From contig NZ_CP044544.1 in the NCBI RefSeq assembly GCF_008932115.1, positions 1-64,000 on the forward strand: a stretch of DNA of 64,000 nt, read 5' to 3'. How positions within the stretch are numbered: position 1 is the first letter of the stretch; each line of letters opens with the position of its first letter. The notes below the pieces were generated by a model, which saw only the letters and a list, made by a program, of their open reading frames with translations, had not been told where the DNA came from and searched no databases. The stretch comes from Bradyrhizobium betae. GTDB lineage: Bacteria > Pseudomonadota > Alphaproteobacteria > Rhizobiales > Xanthobacteraceae. The position numbers and the translations under genes were made by a program. Shown here one piece after another: positions 52,577 through 61,593 of the stretch.

Positions 52577-53885
52577 GCTTCAGCTCCCTCAAGGCTTCCT
52601 TGACCGGGTCGGGATAGAGCGCGGAGAAGTCGAGGTCGCGTCGCACGAAGACGATGATCCGTGTCCCCTGATCGAGGTGGATGGTGGGTGGAATGTTGAT
52701 CGAGTTGCGCAACGCCTCCCGAGCGATGGTGGTGAGGGTCTGCGATACGTTCTGAGCTGCGATCTGCCGCGCCTGCAGGCTCAACTGGTTCTGGTTCAGG
52801 CCCGTTTGCGTCTGCGTCACCGCGCCTGTGACGGGATCGGTCGTGGTGATGATCGTGCCGTTGCCGGTGTTGCTGGTGTTCTGGCCGTAGCCGCTCAGAA
52901 ATTGCGAGACGCCACCGACGAGCGACAGCATGATCGCGGAGCCGAAGCGCTCTAGATAATGGTTGTCGACGAATCCGGCATTGCCGGCGCGGCCGAGATC
53001 ATCCGTCCCGTTCGAGCCGAGCTGAACGGAGACCCCGTCGGATCGCAGCATGCGCGTCCACACCACGAAGACGCGGGTCTGCCCTTGCGCGATCCCTGAC
53101 TTGTATTCGCCGACGAGGCGGCTGCCGGCCGGGATCAGCACACGGCGGCCATCGAAGGACCAGACGTTCTCGCTGACGACCGCCCGGACCATGCCGGGCA
53201 GATCGCTCTGGAGCGCCGTCTCCAATACGCCGCGGATCATCGTGCCTTGAGCGACCAGCGCATCGATCCGGCTGTTCTTGGTGGCGCGCGATACCTCGAC
53301 GCCTGCTGCCGAGACCGAGGCCAGAAATCGGCGATTGGGATCGTCGTCCGCGCCCGCCGCCGCACTGCTGGCGTTCTCGGCGTTTCCAGCGGCCGAGGCC
53401 GCTGCGTTATCGGTGATCACCTGGGGTGCGCGCAAGCGTTCCCATTTCCGCCGCTCTTCCTCCTGGCGCTGTCGTTCGAGTTCGGCGAGACGACGCGCCT
53501 CGTCGTCATTGGGCGGCGCCGCTGCCAGCGGCGGTTCAGGTGGCGGAGGCGCTGGCAGCGCCAAGGGAGGGGCAACCGGAGGGGGCGGTGGGGCAGATTC
53601 CGGTGGCGCCCGCGGGATGACGATGGTGCCCTGGTTGGTTTGCGTCCGCGGTCCCGCCAGCGAGGGCGCCGGAAACTGCGTCGTCGTGAACTCCTCCTTG
53701 TCGGGCGTCGTCAGCGTGGGCGCGCGCCGCGCCACCGAGTCGTAGATCATCCAGGCGGCGACCAGCAGCGCGCCGATCGGAACCCCGAGCTTCAGGAAGC
53801 TGCCGAGCGCGGTGCGGCCACGCGCGACGGAGGTGGCCGCCGCCGCTTCGAGTTCGAATGAGCGATAGTCGTGGGCGCTCGGCAT
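52539..53885 (-). CDS. virB10: VirB10 core complex protein
   Basis: 448 residues. Cytoplasmic N-terminus, one membrane helix (FLKLGVPIGALLVAAWMIYD, residues 30-50), a Pro-rich periplasmic stretch (about 95-125) and a C-terminal beta-barrel with LQSDLPGMVRAVVSENVWSF, RVLIPAGSRLVGEYKSGIAQ and NIPPTIHLDQGTRIIVFVRR. It spans both membranes and transmits energy to the outer core. Confidence 0.92.
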   Translation of the reverse strand: MPSAHDYRSFELEAAAATSVARGRTALGSFLKLGVPIGALLVAAWMIYDSVARRAPTLTTPDKEEFTTTQFPAPSLAGPRTQTNQGTIVIPRAPPESAPPPPPVAPPLALPAPPPPEPPLAAAPPNDDEARRLAELERQRQEEERRKWERLRAPQVITDNAAASAAGNAENASSAAAGADDDPNRRFLASVSAAGVEVSRATKNSRIDALVAQGTMIRGVLETALQSDLPGMVRAVVSENVWSFDGRRVLIPAGSRLVGEYKSGIAQGQTRVFVVWTRMLRSDGVSVQLGSNGTDDLGRAGNAGFVDNHYLERFGSAIMLSLVGGVSQFLSGYGQNTSNTGNGTIITTTDPVTGAVTQTQTGLNQNQLSLQARQIAAQNVSQTLTTIAREALRNSINIPPTIHLDQGTRIIVFVRRDLDFSALYPDPVKEALRELKRERTGAKRDSLH

Positions 53886-53891
53886 TGCGCG

Positions 53892-54695
53892 TCAACCTCC
53901 CAGAGTCGTGGCCGAGCCCACACGCCGCGGCGCATAGGGTTCGAGTCCGTTCGGTTCATGCACGTTGGTCAGACGGCGATTGAAGACGCAGGTCGATTCC
54001 TGGCCGTTGCGCAACGTCCATTGCGGCGAGACCTTGTCGACGATGACGTAAGGTCCCTCGGTCCGGAAATTGACGAGGCTCTCGTTGCGTTCGCCATCGA
54101 CGATGTAGATCGTCGGCGTCTCGCCCTCGAAGCGGAACCAGGTCTTGGTGCCGTCATCGAACACCGCAACCGGCTTGTTCACCGACGATCCCTTGTAGCC
54201 GTAATCGCTGTTGGCGTTGGCGATATTGAGGTCTTTGAGGTTCGGATTGGCGGCGCGCTCCTTCGCTTCGGCCAGGAGCCTGGCGCTCGCCTCATCATCC
54301 GGAAACCGGAATCGGACCGCGTAGATCTGTCCGCCCGGCGGCCGCGTGTTCGAGCGCAACAGGAACGAGTAGATGCGCTTGTCGGTGACGACGTTGAGAT
54401 TCGACTGGGCGTTCTTCTCGACCGGCTTGACGAAGATGATGTCGCCCTTGCGGTTCGGCTCTACCTTCCATGCAATCGAATCGCCGAGCGCCAGCGTTTC
54501 GATTTTCTCATCGGATTGCAGCTCGATCATCGTCGAGGTGCCATAGCTGGCATCGATCGCGGTGACGTTGTCCTTGTTATAGATGACGTCCCGCACCCGC
54601 GTATCGACGCGACCCGGCCGTGGCAACGCCTCTGCGAAGGCGGTGCCGGCGGTGATGCAGAGTACGACAGTTAACGCGACACAACCCCTGATCAT
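53892..54695 (-). CDS. virB9: VirB9 outer core protein
   Basis: 267 residues, signal peptide MIRGCVALTVVLCITAGTAFA. VirB9 features: RVRDVIYNKDNVTAIDASYG, NVVTDKRIYSFLLRSNTRPP, and the C-terminal KPVAVFDDGTKTWFRFEGET. ATG 54695 overlaps the virB8 stop; the longer frame lacks a signal. Pairs with VirB7 and VirB10. Confidence 0.9.
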   Translation of the reverse strand: MIRGCVALTVVLCITAGTAFAEALPRPGRVDTRVRDVIYNKDNVTAIDASYGTSTMIELQSDEKIETLALGDSIAWKVEPNRKGDIIFVKPVEKNAQSNLNVVTDKRIYSFLLRSNTRPPGGQIYAVRFRFPDDEASARLLAEAKERAANPNLKDLNIANANSDYGYKGSSVNKPVAVFDDGTKTWFRFEGETPTIYIVDGERNESLVNFRTEGPYVIVDKVSPQWTLRNGQESTCVFNRRLTNVHEPNGLEPYAPRRVGSATTLGG

Positions 54696-55408
54696 TGCTG
54701 CGCCCCTGCGGTGCCCGGCGACGGCGCGGTTTCCTGATCGCGGCGATACTCGAGGACCTGGAAGCCGAGGGGGTTGTCGAACCGCCATTCGTTGCGCATC
54801 GGAGCGGAGGTATAGCGGAAGCGCACCAGCGACACCCAGTTGCGGGTGATGATGTTGGTCGAGGATTTCTCCTCGGTGGAGAAACGCGCGAGCGCCGTGC
54901 GGTTGTTCGGGAAGGTCACGGACTTGATGTTGACCGAAATCACGGTATTCGAACCGAAGACTTTCACAGGGTTGTTGGGGTTGGCGGGCGAATAGATTTC
55001 GGTCAGTTCGCGGCTTGCATCCCCACTCGCCAGCAGTTGCGCCAGATTGAAGTTGTCCTTGAGAGCCTTCGGATCATAGGTCTCCCGCGCCTTGATGTAG
55101 CGAACGACATTGAAGGTCGTCACCGCTTCGTCTTGGCTCAGCGGGCCCTCGGCCATCGGGCGCTTGATTTCGACAAAGCCGGTGGTCTTGTCGACGACCA
55201 CCATATACGGCTCATAGGTCTTGAGCGGCACCAGCAAGGCCAGCGTGCCAAGCGCGCCGACGGCTACGATCGTCATCACCGCGGCGACGATCCAGGCGAG
55301 CGCCCGGGAATTACGGTTGCGGCGCGCGATATCGCGCTCCCATGTCGCGCCGTCGGCATAATAACGCGGATCGACCCGCGTGGGCTCCGCAGCGGTCGTG
55401 TCCGTCAT
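54692..55408 (-). CDS. virB8: VirB8 inner membrane assembly protein
   Basis: 238 residues. Cytoplasmic N-terminus, one helix (ALAWIVAAVMTIVAVGALGTL, about 30-55), and NTF2-like periplasmic domain with VVDKTTGFVEIKRPMAEGPL, VVRYIKARETYD and WVSLVRFRYTSAPMRNEWRF. Overlaps virB9 by 4 bp. Confidence 0.9.
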   Translation of the reverse strand: MTDTTAAEPTRVDPRYYADGATWERDIARRNRNSRALAWIVAAVMTIVAVGALGTLALLVPLKTYEPYMVVVDKTTGFVEIKRPMAEGPLSQDEAVTTFNVVRYIKARETYDPKALKDNFNLAQLLASGDASRELTEIYSPANPNNPVKVFGSNTVISVNIKSVTFPNNRTALARFSTEEKSSTNIITRNWVSLVRFRYTSAPMRNEWRFDNPLGFQVLEYRRDQETAPSPGTAGAQQ

Positions 55409-56535
55409 GGCCGGTTTCCTCCACTCGCCGTCGGCAGCACGCCGGGATTGCGGAGCTGGTCGGCCAGACGCCGGAATTCCGCCGACTGCGCCCAAGAGGC
55501 GGCGCGCAAGCCAACACGCGCGCGTTGGCGGGACGCCACCTCCTCACGACGCGACATCGAGGCAGGATTGAGCGGGTTGCGGAAAGCAAGCCTGGCCCGG
55601 TTTGCGGCCGCGCCGAGCCGATAGCCGGTTGCGGTCGCCAGCACGGCGCCGATGCGCGGTGCGAAGATCGGAACGCCGCCGGCGATCGCCGCCGCCATAT
55701 TGTTGATCTGGCTGAGCAGCAGAATGCCGATGATCGCGAGCAGCACGACCGGGCCGATGGTCGCCCAGGTCGCGGACTTGGAATTGGCGACGCCGTTGAG
55801 CGTATCGATCGTCTGCTGGATCAGCGAGACATAGAAGGCGAGGAACGCATAGACGAGGACCTGCACCAGGAAATACTGCACCAGCGCGCTGAGCCAGCCG
55901 CTGAAGAATCGTGTCGTCACGCCGAACAGCAGCAGGATGATGAACAGGGGAGCCAACGCCAGCAGCAACCACATGAACATCTTCGACAGGACGATGAGAA
56001 AGATCGCAAAGCCGATCAGCACCGCCATCACGACGTAGAACACAGCGGCAAAGATGTAGGGCCCCCAATTGGTGATGCCGGCGTTCTGAAGGAACGCTTC
56101 GGTCGCGCTGTTGGTTGTGTCCCACATGTTCTGCAGAGCCGACTGCACGCCATTCACCGACGTCAGATTCACGGACGTGCCGGTGTTGTTGGCCGTTGTG
56201 ACGGCGCTGAGCAGCGCGTTGCCGATGGCGGAGGGACCGTCGTTGAGAAAGTTATACGCCAGCGTCTGGAAGTCGCCCCACTTCGTGGCCATCGCGTAGA
56301 TCAGCATCGCGCGAAACAGGCGAAACGCATGGTCAGCGGGACCGCCCGTCGCGGTGCCTTGCCAGATGCCGACACCCCAGAAGATCACGTAGAGCGTGAG
56401 CAGCAAGCCGGCGACGCTGGTCGCGCCGCCCGAGGTCGCCGCGTTTGCCAAGGCCTGGTAGGCGGTCGATACATAGTTCTGACCGAGCTGGTCGACCGAT
56501 TGAAGAAGCGAGGTAATGCTGAAGCTGTTTCCCAT
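55405..56535 (-). CDS. virB6: VirB6/TrbL polytopic channel protein
   Basis: 376 residues with at least six helices. VirB6/TrbL landmarks: FRAMLIYAMATKWGDFQTLA, then YIFAAVFYVVMAVLIGFAIF and FMWLLLALAPLFIILLLFGV, and a hydrophilic Arg-rich tail (RREEVASRQRARVGLR). Forms part of the inner membrane channel. Confidence 0.88.
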   Translation of the reverse strand: MGNSFSITSLLQSVDQLGQNYVSTAYQALANAATSGGATSVAGLLLTLYVIFWGVGIWQGTATGGPADHAFRLFRAMLIYAMATKWGDFQTLAYNFLNDGPSAIGNALLSAVTTANNTGTSVNLTSVNGVQSALQNMWDTTNSATEAFLQNAGITNWGPYIFAAVFYVVMAVLIGFAIFLIVLSKMFMWLLLALAPLFIILLLFGVTTRFFSGWLSALVQYFLVQVLVYAFLAFYVSLIQQTIDTLNGVANSKSATWATIGPVVLLAIIGILLLSQINNMAAAIAGGVPIFAPRIGAVLATATGYRLGAAANRARLAFRNPLNPASMSRREEVASRQRARVGLRAASWAQSAEFRRLADQLRNPGVLPTASGGNRP

Positions 56536-56543
56536 TGTTTCTC

Positions 56544-56738
56544 TCAGATCGGCCGCATCGGGCCGCAGCGGTCGAACCTTTTCAGAGCATCAGCCTCGGC
56601 AGGCGGCATCGCGTCTGAATAGGCGAGCGGCGCTCCGCCCTCATCCGGCGAGCAAGGCGCTTTTAGGGGTTTGTAGGCGCAGCCCGCGAGCAACGTCGCC
56701 ATCAGCGTCATGAACGCAAACGAAGTGATCAGCTTCAT
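56544..56738 (-). CDS. Small lipoprotein, VirB7-like
   Basis: 64 residues; lipobox LLAGC at 16-20. The mature part (AYKPLKAPCSPDEGGAPLAY) has another two cysteines. It lies directly before virB6, the usual relative place of VirB7 in short-Cys lipoprotein form. It would tether the VirB9 outer core. Confidence 0.65.
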   Translation of the reverse strand: MKLITSFAFMTLMATLLAGCAYKPLKAPCSPDEGGAPLAYSDAMPPAEADALKRFDRCGPMRPI

Positions 56739-56920
56739 TGCGCTGGCGCCTTCGGCTGCGTGAACGTCATCGCTCGCGAAGCGGCCTTTGCTGGCTCGTC
56801 CGGCGCGCTGGTTGCGCTGACGCCCGCTGCCGGTGCCGGCGCGCGGTTGAAGCTATAGCGAGCGATGACGACGATAGCGATCGCGACGATGGCGATAAGG
56901 ATGGCAATACGTTTGGACAA
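56735..56920 (-). CDS. Small single-span membrane protein of the T4SS locus
   Basis: 61 residues. N-terminal helix (RIAILIAIVAIAIVVIARYS), then a Pro/Ala-rich tail ending AMTFTQPKAPAQ. Overlaps the VirB7-like gene by 4 bp. The end motif AMTFTQ resembles the very end of the VirB5-like protein (AMKFTQQ), which could hint at shared targeting or binding. Unknown function. Confidence 0.6.
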   Translation of the reverse strand: MSKRIAILIAIVAIAIVVIARYSFNRAPAPAAGVSATSAPDEPAKAASRAMTFTQPKAPAQ

Positions 56921-56940
56921 GCTTCGCTCTCCCGCTCGGC

Positions 56941-57657
56941 TTACTGCTGTGTGAACTTCATGGCGCGGGCGGCGGACGATTCCGCCGCGATGCGATCGAG
57001 ATTGGCCTGATTGGCGGCGGCCGCCGCATTGTTGACCACGCCATTCAGCTCATTGATCGTTTGCCCGGTCTGTATCTGGACTTGCGTGTTCTGGTCGACG
57101 CTACCCTTGAGGTCCTGCGCCTTCCCAATCTGTTGGCCGCCTTGCGTGAAGGCAGACGATCGCTGCTGTACCGCGCTCTGGGTCGAGTTGATCAGTCCGG
57201 AGAGGGTCGCGGCAACGTTGACCGAATTCTTGTAGGCGGTATCGGCCGGATGGGTCTGGCCGCTGACGAGACCCGTGATGGTCTGCACCAACTGCAGGCC
57301 GTTGATGAGGCTCGACACGATGTTTTGAGATGCCGATCCCATACCCGCGAACGACAGGGCCCCGCCGGAGATAACCGACCCCAGGGAGGGCGCCTGCGCC
57401 ATCGAGAAGCCGCCGCCGAGCGCCATCTGCGCGAGCGTGCCTTGCGCCTGGGATGAGCGATCGCCGGTAACAGCCTGCAAGGTCTTCTGCGTGAACTGGA
57501 GGATCTGTTGATCCGCGGTGAGGATCTGCTGCGTGCTGGTCGCGATCTGCTGCGCCTTCGCGAGGTTCGCGTTGTCGAGGACTGGCACCTGCGCCATCGC
57601 CGGCGGCGACCCTGCGAGAGCCAATGTCCACACGGCGAGCACGAACATCCAGCGCAT
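56941..57657 (-). CDS. virB5: VirB5-like pilus tip protein
   Basis: 238 residues; signal peptide MRWMFVLAVWTLALAGSPPA. The mature protein is Gln/Ala-rich and helical (AQQIATSTQQILTADQQILQ, then QNTQVQIQTGQTINELNGVV), typical of VirB5/TrbJ. It binds at the pilus tip. ATG 57657 follows a weak AGGAAG ribosome-binding site. Confidence 0.75.
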   Translation of the reverse strand: MRWMFVLAVWTLALAGSPPAMAQVPVLDNANLAKAQQIATSTQQILTADQQILQFTQKTLQAVTGDRSSQAQGTLAQMALGGGFSMAQAPSLGSVISGGALSFAGMGSASQNIVSSLINGLQLVQTITGLVSGQTHPADTAYKNSVNVAATLSGLINSTQSAVQQRSSAFTQGGQQIGKAQDLKGSVDQNTQVQIQTGQTINELNGVVNNAAAAANQANLDRIAAESSAARAMKFTQQ

Positions 57658-57667
57658 TGGAGTCTTC

Positions 57668-58564
57668 CTATCGGCTGTTGGCGGAAATCGCGGCAAGCGC
57701 CGCTGTCACGTCGGCGACCGTCAACGCTGCGTTCACGCCGACATTGCCGGCGCTGGCAGCATTCTGCGCCTGGGCGAGGTAGAAGATGACGTTGCCATCA
57801 GTGTCGACGTAGCGCGCGCTGACGCAAGACGGATCAGGCGATGAACCGGGCGGCGTTGTCGAGCAGGCCGTCGGCGTCCGACAAGGATTGCTTGCCGTTC
57901 CCGACCCGGTCATGCCGACGGGGCAGACCGGGCCTGAGGTCACTGGCGCGGGGCTGGCCGTTGCGCGCATGCCGAGCGCCGACCGGCTCATGTCGCTCGT
58001 CATTGCCAAGTTCAACGCGTTGAGCGCGGTCACCCAGAGATTGGCCGAGCCGATTGCGCTGTTCCAGGCGAGGTTGTTTTGCAGCCGCGCCGCGCTGTTC
58101 ATGTCGATCGCGGCCATCACCGTCGGCGCCGTTCCGACCTGCTGGCCGGCTGCCTTGAATGCCGATTGGGCCGCCGTCATTGTCGAGCCGCTGGCGCCAA
58201 GCCCCGCCACCACGTCTCCGCTCGACTTGAACAGGGTCTGGCTGTTGAGCGCCGCACCCTGGGCGGATGGATCGGGCGTCGCCGGCAGGTCGGGACCGTA
58301 GGTCTGGATCGCTTGGCTGCCAGCGCCGCTTTGCGGCTGCACGGTGGGATTGGTGATGGTCGCCTTCTTGCCGGTCGTCACAGCGCATTTGACGCCGCTA
58401 TTGGCGTCCTGCCGTTGCGTCGTCACCGGCACGAGCTTCACGGTCGTGCTGGCGGTCTGCGAGCGCTGCGTCAACTGCGCGGCGTCGTCGACGGGGATGT
58501 CCGCGAGCGCGGGAGCGACGCCGCACAAGAGCATCGCAGTGGTGATCGCGATTGGGAGCTTCAT
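57668..58564 (-). CDS. Secreted T4SS-locus protein of unknown function
   Basis: 298 residues, signal peptide MKLPIAITTAMLLCGVAPALA. Mature part is Ala/Ser/Thr-rich with helical stretches (ANLWVTALNALNLAMTSDMS) and a Cys-containing loop (GPVCPVGMTGSGTASNPC). It overlaps virB4 by 4 bp and precedes virB5, so it belongs to the operon and is probably periplasmic. No family match known to me; it is not one of the eleven standard VirB proteins. Confidence 0.65.
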   Translation of the reverse strand: MKLPIAITTAMLLCGVAPALADIPVDDAAQLTQRSQTASTTVKLVPVTTQRQDANSGVKCAVTTGKKATITNPTVQPQSGAGSQAIQTYGPDLPATPDPSAQGAALNSQTLFKSSGDVVAGLGASGSTMTAAQSAFKAAGQQVGTAPTVMAAIDMNSAARLQNNLAWNSAIGSANLWVTALNALNLAMTSDMSRSALGMRATASPAPVTSGPVCPVGMTGSGTASNPCRTPTACSTTPPGSSPDPSCVSARYVDTDGNVIFYLAQAQNAASAGNVGVNAALTVADVTAALAAISANSR

Positions 58565-60972
58565 GCCTCGCTCCTTCCCATGAAGATCGGCAGCCATACG
58601 GCGGGGTCGTCGCCGACGCGCGCGCGCAGCGCGTCGAGCTCCGCAACCGTCTCGGTGCGCCCGGACAGGACCTTGATGAGGTCGGGCATGCTGGCGAGAT
58701 TGAGCCGTGCCACGACGCTGTCGCGGCCGTGCTTGATCAGGAACGAGCGGCTCTCCGGGACCGTGCCGCGGATCCAGGCGACCTCGCGTCCGGAGAGGCG
58801 AAAGGCTTTCTGGTAGCTCTCGTCGTCGGCTTTCGGATTCGGAAAGAAGATGTTCGTGCTCGTCTGCTCGATCAGCGTGTTCGACGCCTTCGATCGCACG
58901 ATGTCGGCTGCTGACTGCGTGCCGAACCCGACGATGCCGTTCTGCTTGCGGATCGTCTTGAGCTTGTCGCGGATGAAGAACGCGAAGACGTCGTCGTCGA
59001 GGAGCCGCCATCCCTCGTCGAGGAAGATCATTACGGGATCGCCGGTGAGGAGCTCCTCCGTCCGGTGAAAGATGTACATCAGCGCCGCGGTTCGGATCGC
59101 CGGATCGTCCAACACCCGCGTCATGTCGAATCCGAACACGCTCGACAACGAGAACTGATCCTCCTCGTTGTTGAACAGCCAACCCCGCTGGTCGGGGCGC
59201 ATCCAGCTTTCGAGGCGTGCCAGCAGATCGCCCTCCCCTGCCCTGATGCGCCCTCGCAACAGAGTCGAGAAGGCTTTCAGGGTGCGGCCCGCCGGGCCGC
59301 CGGTGAGCGCCGCGGCAATCGCGTTGCGGATCACCTGCTCCTCGGACGCGGTCAGGTCCGCGCCGTTCGCAGGCCGCAGCATGAAGGCGAACAGCTGGTA
59401 GAGGAATTCGCGGTTGGGCGCGCTGTCGGGCAATGACAGCGGGTTGAAGCCGGTCGGCTCGCCCGGCACCAAGGTCTCATACTGGCCGCCGAGCGCCCGG
59501 ATGAAGATCTCGGCGCCGCGATCCTTGTCGACGAACAGCAGTTTCGGTCGCGGCTGAACGCGCTGCGTCTGCGCCGCGATGAAGGAGAGGAAGACCGTCT
59601 TTCCAGATCCGGTCGGGCCGACCACGGTGAAGTTGCCGATGTCGCGGACGTGGTGGTTGTAATAATAAGCCGTCTGCGAGGTCGTCTCGAAGACCGAGAT
59701 CGCGGGCCCCCAGTGGTTGCCGTCCGGCCGGCCGCTCGGATAGTTGTGCAGCGAGGTGAAGCCGGCGAAATTCTTCGAGGAGATCACGGCCTTGCGGGCG
59801 ATGTATTGGAAATTGCCGGGAAGCTGCGCCCAAAACGCGGGCTCGCAATTCAGGTCTTCCCGGGTCCAGATCACCGAGCGATCGGTCAACGCCGCGCCGA
59901 CCGCGGTGACGGCCGCCCCCACCTCGGGCAGATCGCGGCCGAGGCACATAACCGTCATGTGGTGCTCGCCGTAGATCGCCTCCGAGGCGAGCAGCTCGTC
60001 ACGCGCGCCGTCGAGATGCTCGGCGACGATGGAGCCGGCCTCGTCCGACATGTCGACCTGGCGCGAGACGCGGTCGATCTGCTTGGCTGCCTCGGGCCGA
60101 TCGACGATGGCGAAGGTCTGCGTCGCGATAAACTCGTGCGGCACGCGCAAGAGATTGTCGAAGGAGCCCGGTCCGGTCTGCGCCGGGTAATCGCGTATCG
60201 ACACCATGGCGCCGAAGCGCGTGTCCTGCGGTCCCGCGCCCCGGATTTCGATGGCGTTGCGGCCGAAGAAGATGCGCTTCATCGACAGCGCATCGGCGAT
60301 GTTCATGCGCGGCAGATGCATCGGGCGAGGGAGGCCACCGTTGATGAGCTGCACCAGGAACTCCAGCGGCTCGGAGAACCACACCCCCTCCCGCCGCACC
60401 ACCCCCAGCTGGCGGGCGCCGTATCCGGCCAGGTTTTCGCGGACTGCCGTCGCGGCGTCGCGAAGCTCCGTCAGGGCGGTTTGCACGGCGACCGACTCGC
60501 CGGCCTCGTCCTTGCGGCCGAGCAGCCTGGTGAGCATCACGTCGAAGGTGCCGGCCTGCCCCTGCAGAGGGCGGCGCACGATGGTCAGGTAGATATCGTT
60601 GACGAACATGCGCCGCTGCGAAAGCGCCGCGTCGTAGCGCTCGTCGAGTTCGCGGCAGAGCGGATTGTCGAAGGTCGATTCGATGCGGGGCTGCACCTCC
60701 CGCCGCACGATGTGGGCCGCGAGCGCGAACCGGGAGTTGGCGAGCGTGCGAATGACGTCGTTGCGGCCCAGCAGGCGCGCGTTGACCTCGCTCATGTCGG
60801 ACGTCTCGAACGAATACCCGTCGAGTTTGAGGATGGTGAGGACGAGACCGTCGCGGGTCTTGATGATGTTGTCGTCGACGTGGCGCGTATAGGGCACGTG
60901 CGACGCCACGGGGCGCTCGCGCCGCGACACGCCGCCGTAGGTCAGTTCATCGAGCAGAGCACGCGCGACCAT
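58561..60972 (-). CDS. virB4: VirB4/TrbE T4SS ATPase
   Basis: 803 residues. N-terminal half with GVSRRERPVASHVPYTRHVD and VNDIYLTIVRRPLQGQAG, then the C-terminal ATPase: FTVVGPTGSGKTVFLSFIAA (Walker A, near 460) and PVMIFLDEGWRLLDDDVFAF (Walker B, near 650). Essential motor for pilus assembly and transfer. Starts 9 bp after the virB3 stop. Confidence 0.92.
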   Translation of the reverse strand: MVARALLDELTYGGVSRRERPVASHVPYTRHVDDNIIKTRDGLVLTILKLDGYSFETSDMSEVNARLLGRNDVIRTLANSRFALAAHIVRREVQPRIESTFDNPLCRELDERYDAALSQRRMFVNDIYLTIVRRPLQGQAGTFDVMLTRLLGRKDEAGESVAVQTALTELRDAATAVRENLAGYGARQLGVVRREGVWFSEPLEFLVQLINGGLPRPMHLPRMNIADALSMKRIFFGRNAIEIRGAGPQDTRFGAMVSIRDYPAQTGPGSFDNLLRVPHEFIATQTFAIVDRPEAAKQIDRVSRQVDMSDEAGSIVAEHLDGARDELLASEAIYGEHHMTVMCLGRDLPEVGAAVTAVGAALTDRSVIWTREDLNCEPAFWAQLPGNFQYIARKAVISSKNFAGFTSLHNYPSGRPDGNHWGPAISVFETTSQTAYYYNHHVRDIGNFTVVGPTGSGKTVFLSFIAAQTQRVQPRPKLLFVDKDRGAEIFIRALGGQYETLVPGEPTGFNPLSLPDSAPNREFLYQLFAFMLRPANGADLTASEEQVIRNAIAAALTGGPAGRTLKAFSTLLRGRIRAGEGDLLARLESWMRPDQRGWLFNNEEDQFSLSSVFGFDMTRVLDDPAIRTAALMYIFHRTEELLTGDPVMIFLDEGWRLLDDDVFAFFIRDKLKTIRKQNGIVGFGTQSAADIVRSKASNTLIEQTSTNIFFPNPKADDESYQKAFRLSGREVAWIRGTVPESRSFLIKHGRDSVVARLNLASMPDLIKVLSGRTETVAELDALRARVGDDPAVWLPIFMGRSEA

Positions 60973-60981
60973 GCCGTTTCC

Positions 60982-61278
60982 TCACGCAGAGTAGCTGTCC
61001 GCGGCCCAGAAGGCGCGCGACCGGGGCGGACATTTGGTGGATTTGACGAAGAGGATTTCGAAGATGCGGTCGTCCCGCAGCGTCATGACGAAGCCGAACA
61101 GGTGCAGCGGGATCGCCACCAGCAGCATGAAGAGATTGTGAGAGATCAAGAAGCACACGCTCGAAACCACGCCGTTGAACATGAAATACATGTACGGGAC
61201 GCCCATCAGCGTCGGCGCGCGCGTCAACGCCTTGACGAGCGGCGTGATCAGCGGTTCCTCGAGGTCGTCTTCTGTCAT
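60982..61278 (-). CDS. virB3: VirB3 inner membrane protein
   Basis: 98 residues. EDDLEEPLITPLVKALTRAP, then LMGVPYMYFMFNGVVSSVCF and HNLFMLLVAIPLHLFGFVMT, the classical VirB3 pair of helices, with a short polar tail. ATG 61278 overlaps the virB2 stop by 4 bp. Confidence 0.88.
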   Translation of the reverse strand: MTEDDLEEPLITPLVKALTRAPTLMGVPYMYFMFNGVVSSVCFLISHNLFMLLVAIPLHLFGFVMTLRDDRIFEILFVKSTKCPPRSRAFWAADSYSA

Positions 61279-61580
61279 TGCCCGACCGCCGATTGGAAGA
61301 ACTGGACGATTTGCGCTGAGCCGAACACCAGCACGATGCCGAAGATGACGCTGCCGGCGATGCCCCAGGTCAGTCGACCGGACCAGGCGAAGAAACCGCA
61401 GGCGATGACGGCAAGTGTCGCAAGCGCGGTCGCTATCGGCCCGGTCAGCGCCGACACCAGTTGCGTCAACGTCGACTGCACCGGTTGCAGCGTTCCGCCG
61501 CTGGACTGCGCTGACGCGTCGGCGATGCCCATCATCAAGAGCGTCCCGGCGATGGGCCAACGCGACATCGATCTCCTCAT
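61275..61580 (-). CDS. virB2: VirB2 pilin
   Basis: 101 residues. Leader (MRRSMSRWPIAGTLLMMGIA DASAQ) and two hydrophobic helices (ALTGPIATALATLAVIACGFF, GIAGSVIFGIVLVFGSAQIV), as in VirB2/TrbC pilins. A clear GGAGG precedes ATG 61580; earlier starts to 61613 overlap virB1. Confidence 0.88.
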   Translation of the reverse strand: MRRSMSRWPIAGTLLMMGIADASAQSSGGTLQPVQSTLTQLVSALTGPIATALATLAVIACGFFAWSGRLTWGIAGSVIFGIVLVFGSAQIVQFFQSAVGQ

Positions 61581-61593
61581 CCGATCCTCCGTT

